Notes: generated by a model from the letters alone, not told the origin. A stretch of DNA of 64,000 bases from Dissulfurispira thermophila (GCF_014701235.1 NZ_AP022873.1:1178001-1242000), one strand, 5' to 3'; numbered from the stretch's first letter, positions 55,176 to 63,570 are shown. Numbers and translations: made by a program.

Positions 55176-56168
55176 CTATGAATTCAACAAAATATGGACT
55201 TTATTTCTAAAATCATGCAATGCACGCCATGCACCAGGCAGATATATAGCAAAATAGAGAATAAAATATTTATAATTAACCAATTTATAAGGATGAAGAT
55301 ATGTTCTTGCTTCCCTTAGATTTCCGTTTTTTATTGCAGTATCTGCTTTCAAATAAGCAATCAGTGCATTTAAATATTTAAGCTCTGAGTGATATTTCTT
55401 ATTAAACGATGGCTCTAGTTGTTTGAACTTATCAACTATATACAAAATTTCTTTTGCAAATCCACTTTTAAATTTTATGCTACTCATATCTTTGTGAATA
55501 CGATATATAGCTAATGGTTCTTTCGAATATGCAGCTTTGGACTTAAAAAGAATGCGCATAAAAAGGTCATATTCTGCAGATAAATTAAGGTTTTCATCAA
55601 ATAAAGTACCAATAGAGGTCAAAGCAGTTTTCCTGATTATTACTGTCTGCATGTTCACTGTATATTGTCTTAACATTTGTCTAAATATATGCCCATCAGG
55701 CTGATTCCTTTTCAAACCTAATACCAATTTATTATTTTTAGACATGATCATCCTAAAATAATTGCTATAAACTAAATCTATACATGGTTTGCTTTCCAAA
55801 ATGTTTATTTGTTTCTCTAACTTCTCTGGCAACCATATATCATCGCAATCTAAAAAAGCTATATATTCACCTCTTGCTTGCTCAATTGCCCAGTTTCTTG
55901 CTTTGCCAAGGGGAACAGTCTCCTCGCTCCTGAAATATCTCAACTTCTCATCATAACTTTTTGCAATATCAGCGCTACTATCCGTAGATGCATTATCCCA
56001 AAATATTATCTCCCAGTCTTTATAAGTCTGAGCATAGACGCTGTCAATAGCCTCACGAAGATATTTCTCGCCGTTAAGACAGTTCATGATAACGCTAACA
56101 GTTGGAGAGGATAAGGGTGAGTTGGTGCGAAGGTGTGAAGGTGTGAGGTTTTCTTTTTGATTATTCAT
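55176..56168 (-). CDS. Glycosyltransferase family 2 (about 330 aa)
   Basis: GT-A glycosyltransferase: PTVSVIMNCLNGEKYLREAI, WDNASTDSSADIAKSYD, LGKARNWAIEQARGEYIAFL, DCDDIW as the DxD metal site and FDENLNLSAEYDLFMRIL. ATG 56168 overlaps the upstream stop by 8 nt and gives MNNQKENLTPSHLRT; longer starts run through the previous gene. The first 20 or so residues before PTVSVIMN are encoded by an octamer repeat. C-terminal helical region. Acceptor unknown. Confidence 0.88.
   Translation of the reverse strand: MNNQKENLTPSHLRTNSPLSSPTVSVIMNCLNGEKYLREAIDSVYAQTYKDWEIIFWDNASTDSSADIAKSYDEKLRYFRSEETVPLGKARNWAIEQARGEYIAFLDCDDIWLPEKLEKQINILESKPCIDLVYSNYFRMIMSKNNKLVLGLKRNQPDGHIFRQMLRQYTVNMQTVIIRKTALTSIGTLFDENLNLSAEYDLFMRILFKSKAAYSKEPLAIYRIHKDMSSIKFKSGFAKEILYIVDKFKQLEPSFNKKYHSELKYLNALIAYLKADTAIKNGNLREARTYLHPYKLVNYKYFILYFAIYLPGAWRALHDFRNKVHILLNS
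56113..56152. repeat. Octamer array, word GAAGGTGT (5 units)
   Basis: AAGGGTGA, GTTGGTGC, GAAGGTGT, GAAGGTGT, GAGGTTTT in 8-bp phase, encoding the N-terminal leader of the family-2 transferase (NLTPSHLRTNSPL). Confidence 0.75.
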
Positions 56169-56610
56169 CGGATGAGTTCCAATTATAGGGTATTTTTTTA
56201 TCATACGGGTCAATATGTTCTGATTCAACCGGCTCATGTGGCATATCAGTGCAGTTTGCAACCAAGGCAAATTCTTTAGATATTCCTTTAAATCCATACC
56301 ATAAAAGAGGCGGAATCCTGACAAGATGATAGTTATCTTCACCTATCTCTAATATCTCAATTTTTTTTCTGCTCACTGAATTTAAACGATCATCGTAAAT
56401 TACGAGCTTAATCTTGCCCACTGGAACAGCAAAATGCTGGGTCATTCTTAAATGCCTTTTCCATGCCTTGACTGCTCCTGGATTAACAATTGAAAAATAT
56501 ATCTCGCCAAATTTTGTAAAAAGAGGCGAGTCAGACCTAATCATGTGCATGACCTTTCCTCGTTCATCAATTATTTGTTTTAATGGTTGAATAACTACGC
56601 CGTCTATCAC
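56161..56610 (-). CDS. RmlC-like sugar 3,5-epimerase family protein (149 aa)
   Basis: Cupin of the dTDP-4-dehydrorhamnose 3,5-epimerase family: MIDGVVIQPLKQIIDERGKV, GEIYFSIVNPGAVKAWKRHL with the base histidine, TQHFAVPVGKIKLVIYDDR and PPLLWYGFKG. Shorter than RmlC (about 180). Placed after CDP-glucose 4,6-dehydratase, it may epimerise the CDP-4-keto-6-deoxy sugar (as in CDP-tyvelose or ascarylose routes). Start ATG 56610. Confidence 0.85.
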   Translation of the reverse strand: MIDGVVIQPLKQIIDERGKVMHMIRSDSPLFTKFGEIYFSIVNPGAVKAWKRHLRMTQHFAVPVGKIKLVIYDDRLNSVSRKKIEILEIGEDNYHLVRIPPLLWYGFKGISKEFALVANCTDMPHEPVESEHIDPYDKKIPYNWNSSDE

Positions 56611-56674
56611 TTTATATATCCGCTAATATGTGACTGAAGAAGGTAAGCCTCGTTTTCGCAACTTTGCCTTTTCT

Positions 56675-56722
56675 CACTTTTACACCTTCAGACATTAGCA
56701 CCTTCACACTTTTACACATTTA
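56675..56722. repeat. Octamer array, word CACCTTCA (6 units)
   Basis: CACTTTTA, CACCTTCA, GACATTAG, CACCTTCA, CACTTTTA, CACATTTA in 8-bp phase. It fills most of the gap between rfbG and the RmlC-like gene, and its last unit supplies the rfbG stop codon. Confidence 0.85.
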
Positions 56723-57814
56723 TTCAACCCAAACAAGCCCCTTTTTCTTAGCTAAATAGATATATTCCTCAATCTGTCTGACAGAAAAATCAAACATATC
56801 CTTTTCACCATTATAATAAGCTTTATACCACTCTGCTGTCATTTTGACAGTTTCTTCAAAAGAAAGAACTGCATGCCATTTAAGATAAAATAAAGCTTTG
56901 TCACAATTAAGTTTTAAAAGTCCTGCCTCTTTTTTATTAGCTATATCATTAACTATTGCTCTCCACTTACCGTTGCCCCATACCTTTACAAATTCATCTA
57001 TCAGTTCTTTCACGCTTCTATTTACATTGTCAGATGGACCAAAATTAAAAGATTCACCAACCACATTGCTGTTATTATTTAAAAGATTTGCTCCAAGCCA
57101 TAAATAACCACTCAACGGTTCAAGTACATGCTGCCATGGGCGCGTAGCCTGTGGATTCCTAATTTCAAGCACATTGTTTTCAGAAAATGCCCTGACGCAA
57201 TCAGGCACAATACGATCAACCGCCCAGTCACCACCGCCGATTACATTACCTGCCCTCGCTGTAGAGATTCTCGATAAATCTTTTTTTGAAAAAAAAGACT
57301 TAATATACGAATTGCATACTATCTCTGCACAAGCCTTTGAAGCACTATATGGATCATCCCCTCCCAATCTGTCATTTTCTCGATAACCCCATACCCACTC
57401 AACATTTTGATAGCATTTATCGCTTGTAATTATTATTGCAGCTTTTACGCTTGATGTATTGCGAATGCATTCAAGAATATTAATTGTTCCACCAACATTT
57501 GTATCGAAAGTAAGTTTTGGATCATCAAATGACCTTCTAACAATCGGCTGTGCAGCAAGATGGAACACTATATCAGGATTATATTTTGAAAAAACATTTC
57601 TTAAATCTTTTATATTTCGAATATCTCCATCAATATGTGTAACTCGGTCTTTAAGGTTGCATACAACAAAGTTGCAAGGATCGGATGGAAGATATAGGGA
57701 ATACCCTACGACTTTTGCGCCAAGAGATAACAACCAGATTGTAAGCCATGAGCCTTTAAAACCTGTATGCCCTGTTACAAAAACTGTTCGATTTTTGTAT
57801 ACTTCTCGAAGCAT
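56720..57814 (-). CDS. rfbG: CDP-glucose 4,6-dehydratase (about 364 aa)
   Basis: Converts CDP-glucose to CDP-4-keto-6-deoxyglucose. Rossmann loop TVFVTGHTGFKGSWLTIWLL, HLAAQPIVRRSFDDPKLTFD, catalytic TSDKCYQN and YSASKACAEI (YxxxK), AGNVIGGGDWAVDRIVPD. These are diagnostic of RfbG. ATG 57814 gives MLREVYKNRTVF and starts 11 nt after the rfbF stop; an earlier start at 57877 overlaps rfbF. Its stop lies in the octamer repeat. Confidence 0.93.
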   Translation of the reverse strand: MLREVYKNRTVFVTGHTGFKGSWLTIWLLSLGAKVVGYSLYLPSDPCNFVVCNLKDRVTHIDGDIRNIKDLRNVFSKYNPDIVFHLAAQPIVRRSFDDPKLTFDTNVGGTINILECIRNTSSVKAAIIITSDKCYQNVEWVWGYRENDRLGGDDPYSASKACAEIVCNSYIKSFFSKKDLSRISTARAGNVIGGGDWAVDRIVPDCVRAFSENNVLEIRNPQATRPWQHVLEPLSGYLWLGANLLNNNSNVVGESFNFGPSDNVNRSVKELIDEFVKVWGNGKWRAIVNDIANKKEAGLLKLNCDKALFYLKWHAVLSFEETVKMTAEWYKAYYNGEKDMFDFSVRQIEEYIYLAKKKGLVWVE

Positions 57815-57824
57815 TATATCAACT

Positions 57825-58598
57825 TCAGTCTTTCCATATTTTCCACGGAGCTTTTTCATTTTCCCACAGACTTTCAAGCAACTGCTTATCCCTCAGAGTA
57901 TCCATACATTGCCAGAAGCCTTCGTGTTTATATGCCATTAACTGACCGTCTTTTGCAAGATTCTCCATGGGTTCTTTTTCAAGAACTGTTTCATCACCTT
58001 TTAAATAGTCAAAAATAGCTTTTTCAAATACAAAAAATCCACCATTAATCCATCCCTCGCCTGTCTGAGGCTTTTCAGTAAATTCAATTACCCTATCTCC
58101 ATTAAACTTCATACCACCAAAACGAGCAGATGGCTTTACTGCTGTCACTGTGGCTATCTTACCATGTGATTTATGAAATTGCACTAACTTTTTTATATCC
58201 ACATTACTTACGCCATCACCATATGTGAGCATAAAAGTCTCATTCTTTAGCTTATCTCTTAAGCGATAAAGCCTTCCCCCTGTCATTGAGTTAAGTCCTG
58301 TATCTATAAGATGCACAATCCAATCTCTATAACAATTCTTTGAAGCTGTAATCTTTCCGGTCTTAAGCGAAATCGTCAGATCGCTCTGAAAATTATAGTA
58401 GTTAAGAAAATATTTTTTTACTGCTTCACCTTTATATCCAAGGGCAAGAATAAACTCATTAAACCCATGCGCCGAATATATGTTCATTATATGCCAGAGT
58501 ATCGGCTTTTCGCCTATCTCTACCATCGGCTTTGGTTTAAGGTGAGTTTCCTCGCTCAGGCGCGTGCCCAATCCTCCGCACAATATGACTGTTTTCAT
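57825..58598 (-). CDS. rfbF: Glucose-1-phosphate cytidylyltransferase (257 aa)
   Basis: Makes CDP-glucose from glucose-1-phosphate and CTP, the first step to CDP-linked 6-deoxy and 3,6-dideoxy sugars. N-terminal VILCGGLGTRLSEETHLKPK followed by PMVEIGEKPILWHIM is the RfbF signature, with TYGDGVSNVDI as metal site and INGGFFVFEKAIFDYL. Length normal (257). Overlaps the upstream epimerase gene by 4 nt. Confidence 0.95.
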   Translation of the reverse strand: MKTVILCGGLGTRLSEETHLKPKPMVEIGEKPILWHIMNIYSAHGFNEFILALGYKGEAVKKYFLNYYNFQSDLTISLKTGKITASKNCYRDWIVHLIDTGLNSMTGGRLYRLRDKLKNETFMLTYGDGVSNVDIKKLVQFHKSHGKIATVTAVKPSARFGGMKFNGDRVIEFTEKPQTGEGWINGGFFVFEKAIFDYLKGDETVLEKEPMENLAKDGQLMAYKHEGFWQCMDTLRDKQLLESLWENEKAPWKIWKD

Positions 58599-59536
58599 AA
58601 TTTGCTCCTGTAATAATTTATAGTCTTTTTTAAACCATCCTCAAGGCTGGTTTGAGGTTTCCATCCCAATAATTTTTTAGCGAGACTAATGTCGGCATAT
58701 AACTCCATATTTTCGCCTTCCCGATAGGGATGGGAACCCCAAAGCGGTTTGCCGCCACCAATCATCGTCACAACTTTTTGCACTACCTTTCTTATTGACA
58801 GAGGCACACCGGATGCAATATTAATAACGTGCCCTTTTGCTTCGCCTGACAATGCAGCCATTATCATTGCATCAACTACATCTTCCACATAACAAAAATC
58901 TCTTAACTGGGCGCCTTCCGAAGTCTTAAATTCTTCGTTCTTCAAGCAAGCCTTTATTATCTGAGGAAGAAATCTCTTGTCGTCCTGACCCGGCCCATAA
59001 ACTAAAAAAAACCTTAAAACTACGCCAGGGAACCCTTCAGTATGAGAAAGCATCTGTATAAATTGCGACGCCGCTGCTTTAGACAGGGAGTACGGGGAGA
59101 TCGGCATTTCTCGCATGGTTTCTTTCTGTGGGGCAGGTGCATTACCATATTCATCGCTGCTGCCAATCTGGACAAAACCCTTAAGCCTTTCCTTATCAAG
59201 ACAATCAACCAAATTCATAAGCCCAATAAAATGAGATTCTATTAATCTCCTGCCGCCCTTAAGATAGGGGGTGTGGTCAATATATCCGCCGAGATTAAAG
59301 ACATAATCAAAGTGTTTATTGGAAAGAGTAAGAGTAAGCCTAAGCTGCTCCTTATTGGTAATATCAGCTTGGATAAATTCCACATTTTGTTTAGAGAAGT
59401 TTTTGCCATGCTCATTTCCTAAACTAATACAGGTGACATAAGGAGTGTCCTTTAAACACCTTCCTGTAAGATGCCTCCCGATAAATCCTGTGCCGCCAAT
59501 GATTAGTATCCTGTCAGTGCTTGTAAAGGTATTCAT
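58595..59536 (-). CDS. NAD-dependent nucleotide-sugar epimerase/reductase (313 aa)
   Basis: Short-chain dehydrogenase fold: ILIIGGTGFIGRHLTGRC, QIGSSDEYGNAPAPQKE, YSLSKAAAS (YxxxK) and LRFFLVYGPGQDDKRFLPQI. Because it sits with rfbF and rfbG it probably finishes a CDP-sugar (reduction or epimerisation at C4, as in CDP-paratose or abequose synthases). The exact product is unknown. Upstream of rfbF with 4-nt overlap. Confidence 0.88.
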   Translation of the reverse strand: MNTFTSTDRILIIGGTGFIGRHLTGRCLKDTPYVTCISLGNEHGKNFSKQNVEFIQADITNKEQLRLTLTLSNKHFDYVFNLGGYIDHTPYLKGGRRLIESHFIGLMNLVDCLDKERLKGFVQIGSSDEYGNAPAPQKETMREMPISPYSLSKAAASQFIQMLSHTEGFPGVVLRFFLVYGPGQDDKRFLPQIIKACLKNEEFKTSEGAQLRDFCYVEDVVDAMIMAALSGEAKGHVINIASGVPLSIRKVVQKVVTMIGGGKPLWGSHPYREGENMELYADISLAKKLLGWKPQTSLEDGLKKTINYYRSKL

Positions 59537-59546
59537 GCAATTATTA

Positions 59547-60290
59547 TCAATTTGTTAAAAAAGGGGTTAAATTCTCTTCAGTCACAGGATAAAAGTACTC
59601 CTTTAAATATTCCTGTGCGACTTGTTGCTCCATATAAAAGCTCTTGTCATCCATATTATAAAAATCATTTATCGCTGATAACAACTCCTTGGGTTTCTTA
59701 ACACTATTTTTGAGAGCATTACACTCAAATAGAGGATCAACATACATAGGGTTAAGCACATCAAGATAGATGATAGGCAATCCCAACCTTAATGCTTCAA
59801 CTGCAACCGTTGTCCATGTGTATAGAACAATATCGGTCGTGGATAATTCCTCATACACACTTTTCTCGTTACTGATAATAAAATTATCAGGGAGTTGGAA
59901 ATTAATATGATTCTTAAATGACTTAAAAGGAGCCGCTGGATGACATCTAATTATAACCTTCGTCTCTGTTTGCCCAAGTCCCGATTCGTAAAGAAATTTC
60001 AGTACCAGAACCGACTCGTTGCTGACCATAGTTAAAGGCACAATAATCTTGTTAAATCGTTTTCTCTTCAACAGCTTAAAATCATTTAAATATTCTTGTC
60101 TCAAGGCGCACCCTATTTTCAGCATCTCCGGGCTGTAATTCCCATATTTCTCCATTATTTCCTTAGTTCTCCTGCCCATACCAAGATAGCTATGGTCTAT
60201 TACTTCAGATAGAGCTTCTTTTTCTAATTCCCCAACAACAGATTTTGAAAGCCTTATTTTCCTAATTTTATTTCCATTTCGCAAAAGCAT
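59547..60290 (-). CDS. Chimera: DegT aminotransferase N-terminus joined to a GT-B-like C-terminal half (247 aa)
   Basis: Residues 12-43 (IRLSKSVVGELEKEALSEVI then DHSYLGMG) are the opening of DegT/DnrJ/EryC1 sugar aminotransferases. After GMG the similarity stops, and the rest resembles the C-terminal, nucleotide-binding half of surface-carbohydrate transferases: NKIIVPLTMVSNESVLVLKF, KVIIRCHPAAP, STTDIVLYTWTTVAVEALRL and GLPIIYLDVL. The PLP lysine and most of the aminotransferase are absent. It looks like a deletion or recombination joint near 60160. The frame is intact, so a hybrid protein may be made, but function is doubtful. Confidence 0.7.
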   Translation of the reverse strand: MLLRNGNKIRKIRLSKSVVGELEKEALSEVIDHSYLGMGRRTKEIMEKYGNYSPEMLKIGCALRQEYLNDFKLLKRKRFNKIIVPLTMVSNESVLVLKFLYESGLGQTETKVIIRCHPAAPFKSFKNHINFQLPDNFIISNEKSVYEELSTTDIVLYTWTTVAVEALRLGLPIIYLDVLNPMYVDPLFECNALKNSVKKPKELLSAINDFYNMDDKSFYMEQQVAQEYLKEYFYPVTEENLTPFLTN

Positions 60291-60291
60291 T

Positions 60292-62133
60292 TTAATTGAG
60301 ATATTCCTTTATAAACTCCTCAGAATTAGGCATGAAAATACTTTCAAGCACTTCTCTACCTACCTTTCTCCTTTCCTCTCGTAAAAAGGGATGGTTTAAC
60401 GCCCATTGGTTAACATAAATATCAACATCTTCTTTGGTATATGCCATCCTCCACATAGAATCTGGAACAACATCATTCATATTTAAATCCAAGCCAACAG
60501 GCAAACCTATTAAAACAACAGGAATCCCCAGACATATAGCCTCACAGGTAACACTACTTGCAGAAGTAATAACTACCTTTGATGATAGTAAGACAGATTT
60601 CATATCATCATAAACTATACTTAATCGCATATTTTCTAATCCAGCTTTATAAAGCATCGAAATCAAATCATTCTTCTTATGTGTAGTGTGTCCCTTAATT
60701 ATTATATTGTAGCCTTTATCCAAAGCATTAATGATGGCATTAGATGAAAGATGAAGTATATACCTAGAAATTTTATTGGAATATGGAAGTAAAATCGCTA
60801 TATTTTTTGCATTTATTGAATTGTTTGAACCTGTTACAATATCCCATAGGTATCCATATCTTAAAGATGCACCGACACTGTAAATACCATCCTTATCGTT
60901 ATGAGAAAAAAGACTTTTCAGTTTAGGTCCGCATGTCACTATCTTATCCGGTGCAACTCCCCATAATCTCTCGGAAGTGGTATTGAAAAGATTCAAATGG
61001 TTTAAGGGGGGTATAAATGGCTTTCCACCTATAACACGAACATTCGGGATGTACTTATGGAAACCTAAAATAAGCGCTCTGGAGAATGTTTGATTTTCAC
61101 TCCAGTTTATATACAATTTAGGAGAAAATCCCGCGTTATGGAGATTTTTTGGCATTTTGTGAATCAACACCTGTAATATATAAGAGAAAGAAAAGAGATT
61201 GAGCCAGTTCTCTTCATCTACCAATGTCTGCACTTCTATACCACAGAAATCCGGCACATGTTCCATATTCATGAGCAGTCTAAAAGGGAACAAAAAGAGG
61301 TCTATAACATCAGATAGCCTGATATAATCCTCAAGGAGTATAAATCTCGTGTTGCTTATGCGCATATTCTTAAAGATTGACCACAATTTCCACGGACTTC
61401 TATCAAGAATAGCAGGCAAAAACGCTACACATATGTCCTGCCTCTTTAGATAATCATAAACTTCTGAAAAATATCTACTTTTGAATATTGCATCTTTCTC
61501 AAACGAACCATTAAGTATATAAGTATCTATTATTACAACTGGATCCCCCATATTTTTATCTGTTTTCATGATACGACTGACAACTGAAATAAGATATCTG
61601 ATTGTAAAAAATAAAACCCTTGCGAGTGCTTTAAAGATATTTATTGACATCTTATAACCTAAATGCACTATTCCATTAAAAAAACCGAGGGTCAAAACCT
61701 TACCCCCAGATATGCTGTACGCTATTTTTTCTGCAATCCTCATTGCGGCATAATTTTCAGATATAAATAGTATATCCCTATTTGTAAAATTGCCTATTAC
61801 ACTTTTGAGCCATAACAAATTCATAAAATAAAGAAACAACTTACTATTATAGGGATTAGAACTAAAAACATCTTTTATCCAATGAGCATAATTGCTACCG
61901 TATTGCATATGGATTTTTTCGGTCCACTCCACAAAATCTTTTCTTTTTGAATCAACAAAATTATGGAATTTAGAAGGATGGATAAATTCTATGTGATTAG
62001 AGAGAGAGTTTCTAAATGATTCAAACCTACGTATATCCTCGCCAGCATAAAGACATATCATATTTTTAGTTAAATATGGTTTTAATCTTTCAGGTTTTAT
62101 AAACGAGGAGGCGATAATAATATGTCGGTTCAT
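60292..62133 (-). CDS. Putative surface-carbohydrate GT-B-like protein (613 aa)
   Basis: No close family recognised. N-terminal IIIASSFIKPERLKPYL, a hydrophobic stretch near 175-190 (ALARVLFFTIRYLISVVSRI), and a C-terminal GT-B-like half: AILLPYSNKISRYILHLSSN, GYNIIIKGHTTHKKND, SSKVVITSASSVTCEAICLG and IPVVLIGLPVG. The C-terminal half parallels the neighbouring chimeric gene, so the two may be relatives or one a damaged copy. Probable glycosyltransferase of the O-antigen; donor unknown. It ends 1 nt before the next start. Confidence 0.6.
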   Translation of the reverse strand: MNRHIIIASSFIKPERLKPYLTKNMICLYAGEDIRRFESFRNSLSNHIEFIHPSKFHNFVDSKRKDFVEWTEKIHMQYGSNYAHWIKDVFSSNPYNSKLFLYFMNLLWLKSVIGNFTNRDILFISENYAAMRIAEKIAYSISGGKVLTLGFFNGIVHLGYKMSINIFKALARVLFFTIRYLISVVSRIMKTDKNMGDPVVIIDTYILNGSFEKDAIFKSRYFSEVYDYLKRQDICVAFLPAILDRSPWKLWSIFKNMRISNTRFILLEDYIRLSDVIDLFLFPFRLLMNMEHVPDFCGIEVQTLVDEENWLNLFSFSYILQVLIHKMPKNLHNAGFSPKLYINWSENQTFSRALILGFHKYIPNVRVIGGKPFIPPLNHLNLFNTTSERLWGVAPDKIVTCGPKLKSLFSHNDKDGIYSVGASLRYGYLWDIVTGSNNSINAKNIAILLPYSNKISRYILHLSSNAIINALDKGYNIIIKGHTTHKKNDLISMLYKAGLENMRLSIVYDDMKSVLLSSKVVITSASSVTCEAICLGIPVVLIGLPVGLDLNMNDVVPDSMWRMAYTKEDVDIYVNQWALNHPFLREERRKVGREVLESIFMPNSEEFIKEYLN

Positions 62134-62135
62134 TT

Positions 62136-62855
62136 TTATGCCTTAGCTAATTCCTTGATAACTTCTGCAAGTCTGCATAAATCTTTTACCTTTATACAAT
62201 CTATATTAGCAAAAATAGATTCATTATCATTAATTCTTGCTATAAAATTTACAAGATTATCTTTTGTAGCCTCATAATCACTCAAGGCATCCCCTACATA
62301 AACAAAGGATTGAGGGCTGAGAGGTGAGGACTGAGTGGGAAGGATTGAGGGATAAGGGGAAAGGACTGAGGACTGAGGACTGAGGGATGAAGTATTAACA
62401 GTAAGTATCTCACGGACAATGTCTACCTTTTTTTTAGGAGAACCGTAAATCCCTTTGAAATATCTCATCATATTTCTTCTTTTGATAATCTCCTCTATCT
62501 CTTCCTGTGGAGTAGCAGAGGCAATATAACAATCATAAACAACGGAGTATGCATCCAAGAATTCTTTTGCACCTTTTACATATGGCGCATTCACCACTTC
62601 ATCTACTACCAATTCAGAAAATCTCTTGCACAAGGCTTTGAAAATCTCATCTGTAAGTTCTCTCTCAAGTATCTCTTTATATATATATCTGAATTTCTCA
62701 AACCTTGATACCCCTGCATTTTTGAGATGATAATCAACGATCTTTTCAACAATCTCTTTCCTTTCAGATTCAAATAATTTAGCAAAGGCTTTTGTTTTTA
62801 TATCCACAGACTCTACTAACACACCATCAAAATCAAAAATAATAGCCTTAATCAT
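62136..62855 (-). CDS. HAD-family phosphatase with a repeat-encoded loop (239 aa)
   Basis: Haloacid dehalogenase fold: motif I AIIFDFDGVLVESVDIKTKA, motif II region YIASATPQEEIEEII, KKKVDIVREIL, motif IV YVGDALSDYEATKDN. Acts on a phosphorylated small molecule or sugar phosphate; substrate not readable. Between the motif III region and motif IV, 28 residues (SSLSPQSSVLSPYPSILPTQ and on) are encoded by a 12-unit heptad array in frame; without it the protein is a normal 211-aa HAD. The intergenic region before ATG 62855 carries the same heptad word. Confidence 0.9.
   Translation of the reverse strand: MIKAIIFDFDGVLVESVDIKTKAFAKLFESERKEIVEKIVDYHLKNAGVSRFEKFRYIYKEILERELTDEIFKALCKRFSELVVDEVVNAPYVKGAKEFLDAYSVVYDCYIASATPQEEIEEIIKRRNMMRYFKGIYGSPKKKVDIVREILTVNTSSLSPQSSVLSPYPSILPTQSSPLSPQSFVYVGDALSDYEATKDNLVNFIARINDNESIFANIDCIKVKDLCRLAEVIKELAKA
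62307..62390. repeat. Heptad array, word GGACTGA (12 units, 84 bp)
   Basis: GGATTGA, GGGCTGA, GAGGTGA, GGACTGA, GTGGGAA, GGATTGA, GGGATAA, GGGGAAA, three GGACTGA, GGGATGA, all in exact 7-bp phase. 84 bp is a multiple of three, so the HAD frame is kept. Confidence 0.95.
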
Positions 62856-62858
62856 TGT

Positions 62859-62886
62859 TCAGTCCTCAATCCTTATCACTCAGTCC
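62859..62886. repeat. Heptad array, word TCAGTCC (= GGACTGA on the minus strand; 4 units)
   Basis: TCAGTCC, TCAATCC, TTATCAC, TCAGTCC. Same word as in the HAD gene. The last unit contains the stop codon of the cyclase gene (GAC TGA), and the array ends 4 nt before the HAD start codon. Confidence 0.9.
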
Positions 62887-63554
62887 TTTATAACCCCTAT
62901 TACTGTGCATGGAGCACTGTCTATTGTCTCTACTCTTAAAGGCATAACCCAGACTTCTTTTATGCCCATTAAATTACTTGATAAGTTCATATCTTCAATA
63001 AGCAAGATTGGTTTATTCATGCCATTAGGATTAAGAAATGCCCTATGAGCCTCTCTGCCAATGTCTCTATTTTGAAATGGTGATATCGATATCCAATCAA
63101 TACCTATTGCCCTTATTTGAGGATAATTTTTCCTAAGAAAATAACCAACCTCAGGATGAATGCCGGGATTTTCTTTATAATATTGCTTGTTATCCCTAAG
63201 TTTATACCAACCCGAGCGTAAAATCAGAATGTCTGTACTACAATCTATTTGCTTTATCCATGTATTACAGTAAAGCAATTCTGATGGCTTTAGAGAAATC
63301 TCTACAACTTGAGGATTTTTAAAAAACCAAAATTCAGGAGAATAATCTGTAACATTTTTGCCATTTTCAAAAAAATGAGCAGGACAGTCTACATGTGTCC
63401 CCCAGTGATTTTGCATAGTAAAACTATATACATTGGCTAAATCACCATAAGAGATTGACTTGACAGCATCTATATTAAGCGATGTCATACCTCCATAAAC
63501 AGGTAGTTCATTAGTTAAAATGTAGGATAAATAGATATACATTTTACTCCTCAA
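62880..63554 (-). CDS. Cyclase/kynurenine formamidase-like hydrolase (224 aa)
   Basis: Metal-dependent hydrolase of the cyclase family: the signature HWGTHVDCPAHFFENGKNV (HxGTHxDxPxHF) is intact and GIHPEVGYFLRKNYPQIRAI is conserved. Members hydrolyse formyl-amides or cyclic compounds; in glycan clusters the substrate is unknown. Ends inside the heptad array shared with the HAD gene. ATG 63554 reads MRSKMYIYLSYILTNE; ATG 63542 (MYIYLSY) is also possible. Confidence 0.85.
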   Translation of the reverse strand: MRSKMYIYLSYILTNELPVYGGMTSLNIDAVKSISYGDLANVYSFTMQNHWGTHVDCPAHFFENGKNVTDYSPEFWFFKNPQVVEISLKPSELLYCNTWIKQIDCSTDILILRSGWYKLRDNKQYYKENPGIHPEVGYFLRKNYPQIRAIGIDWISISPFQNRDIGREAHRAFLNPNGMNKPILLIEDMNLSSNLMGIKEVWVMPLRVETIDSAPCTVIGVIKD

Positions 63555-63570
63555 CTCTCAGAGCCCTTTC

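Noticed and set aside
62307-62390. CRISPR-like array
   Set aside because: Units are 7 bp with no spacers and lie inside a coding frame.
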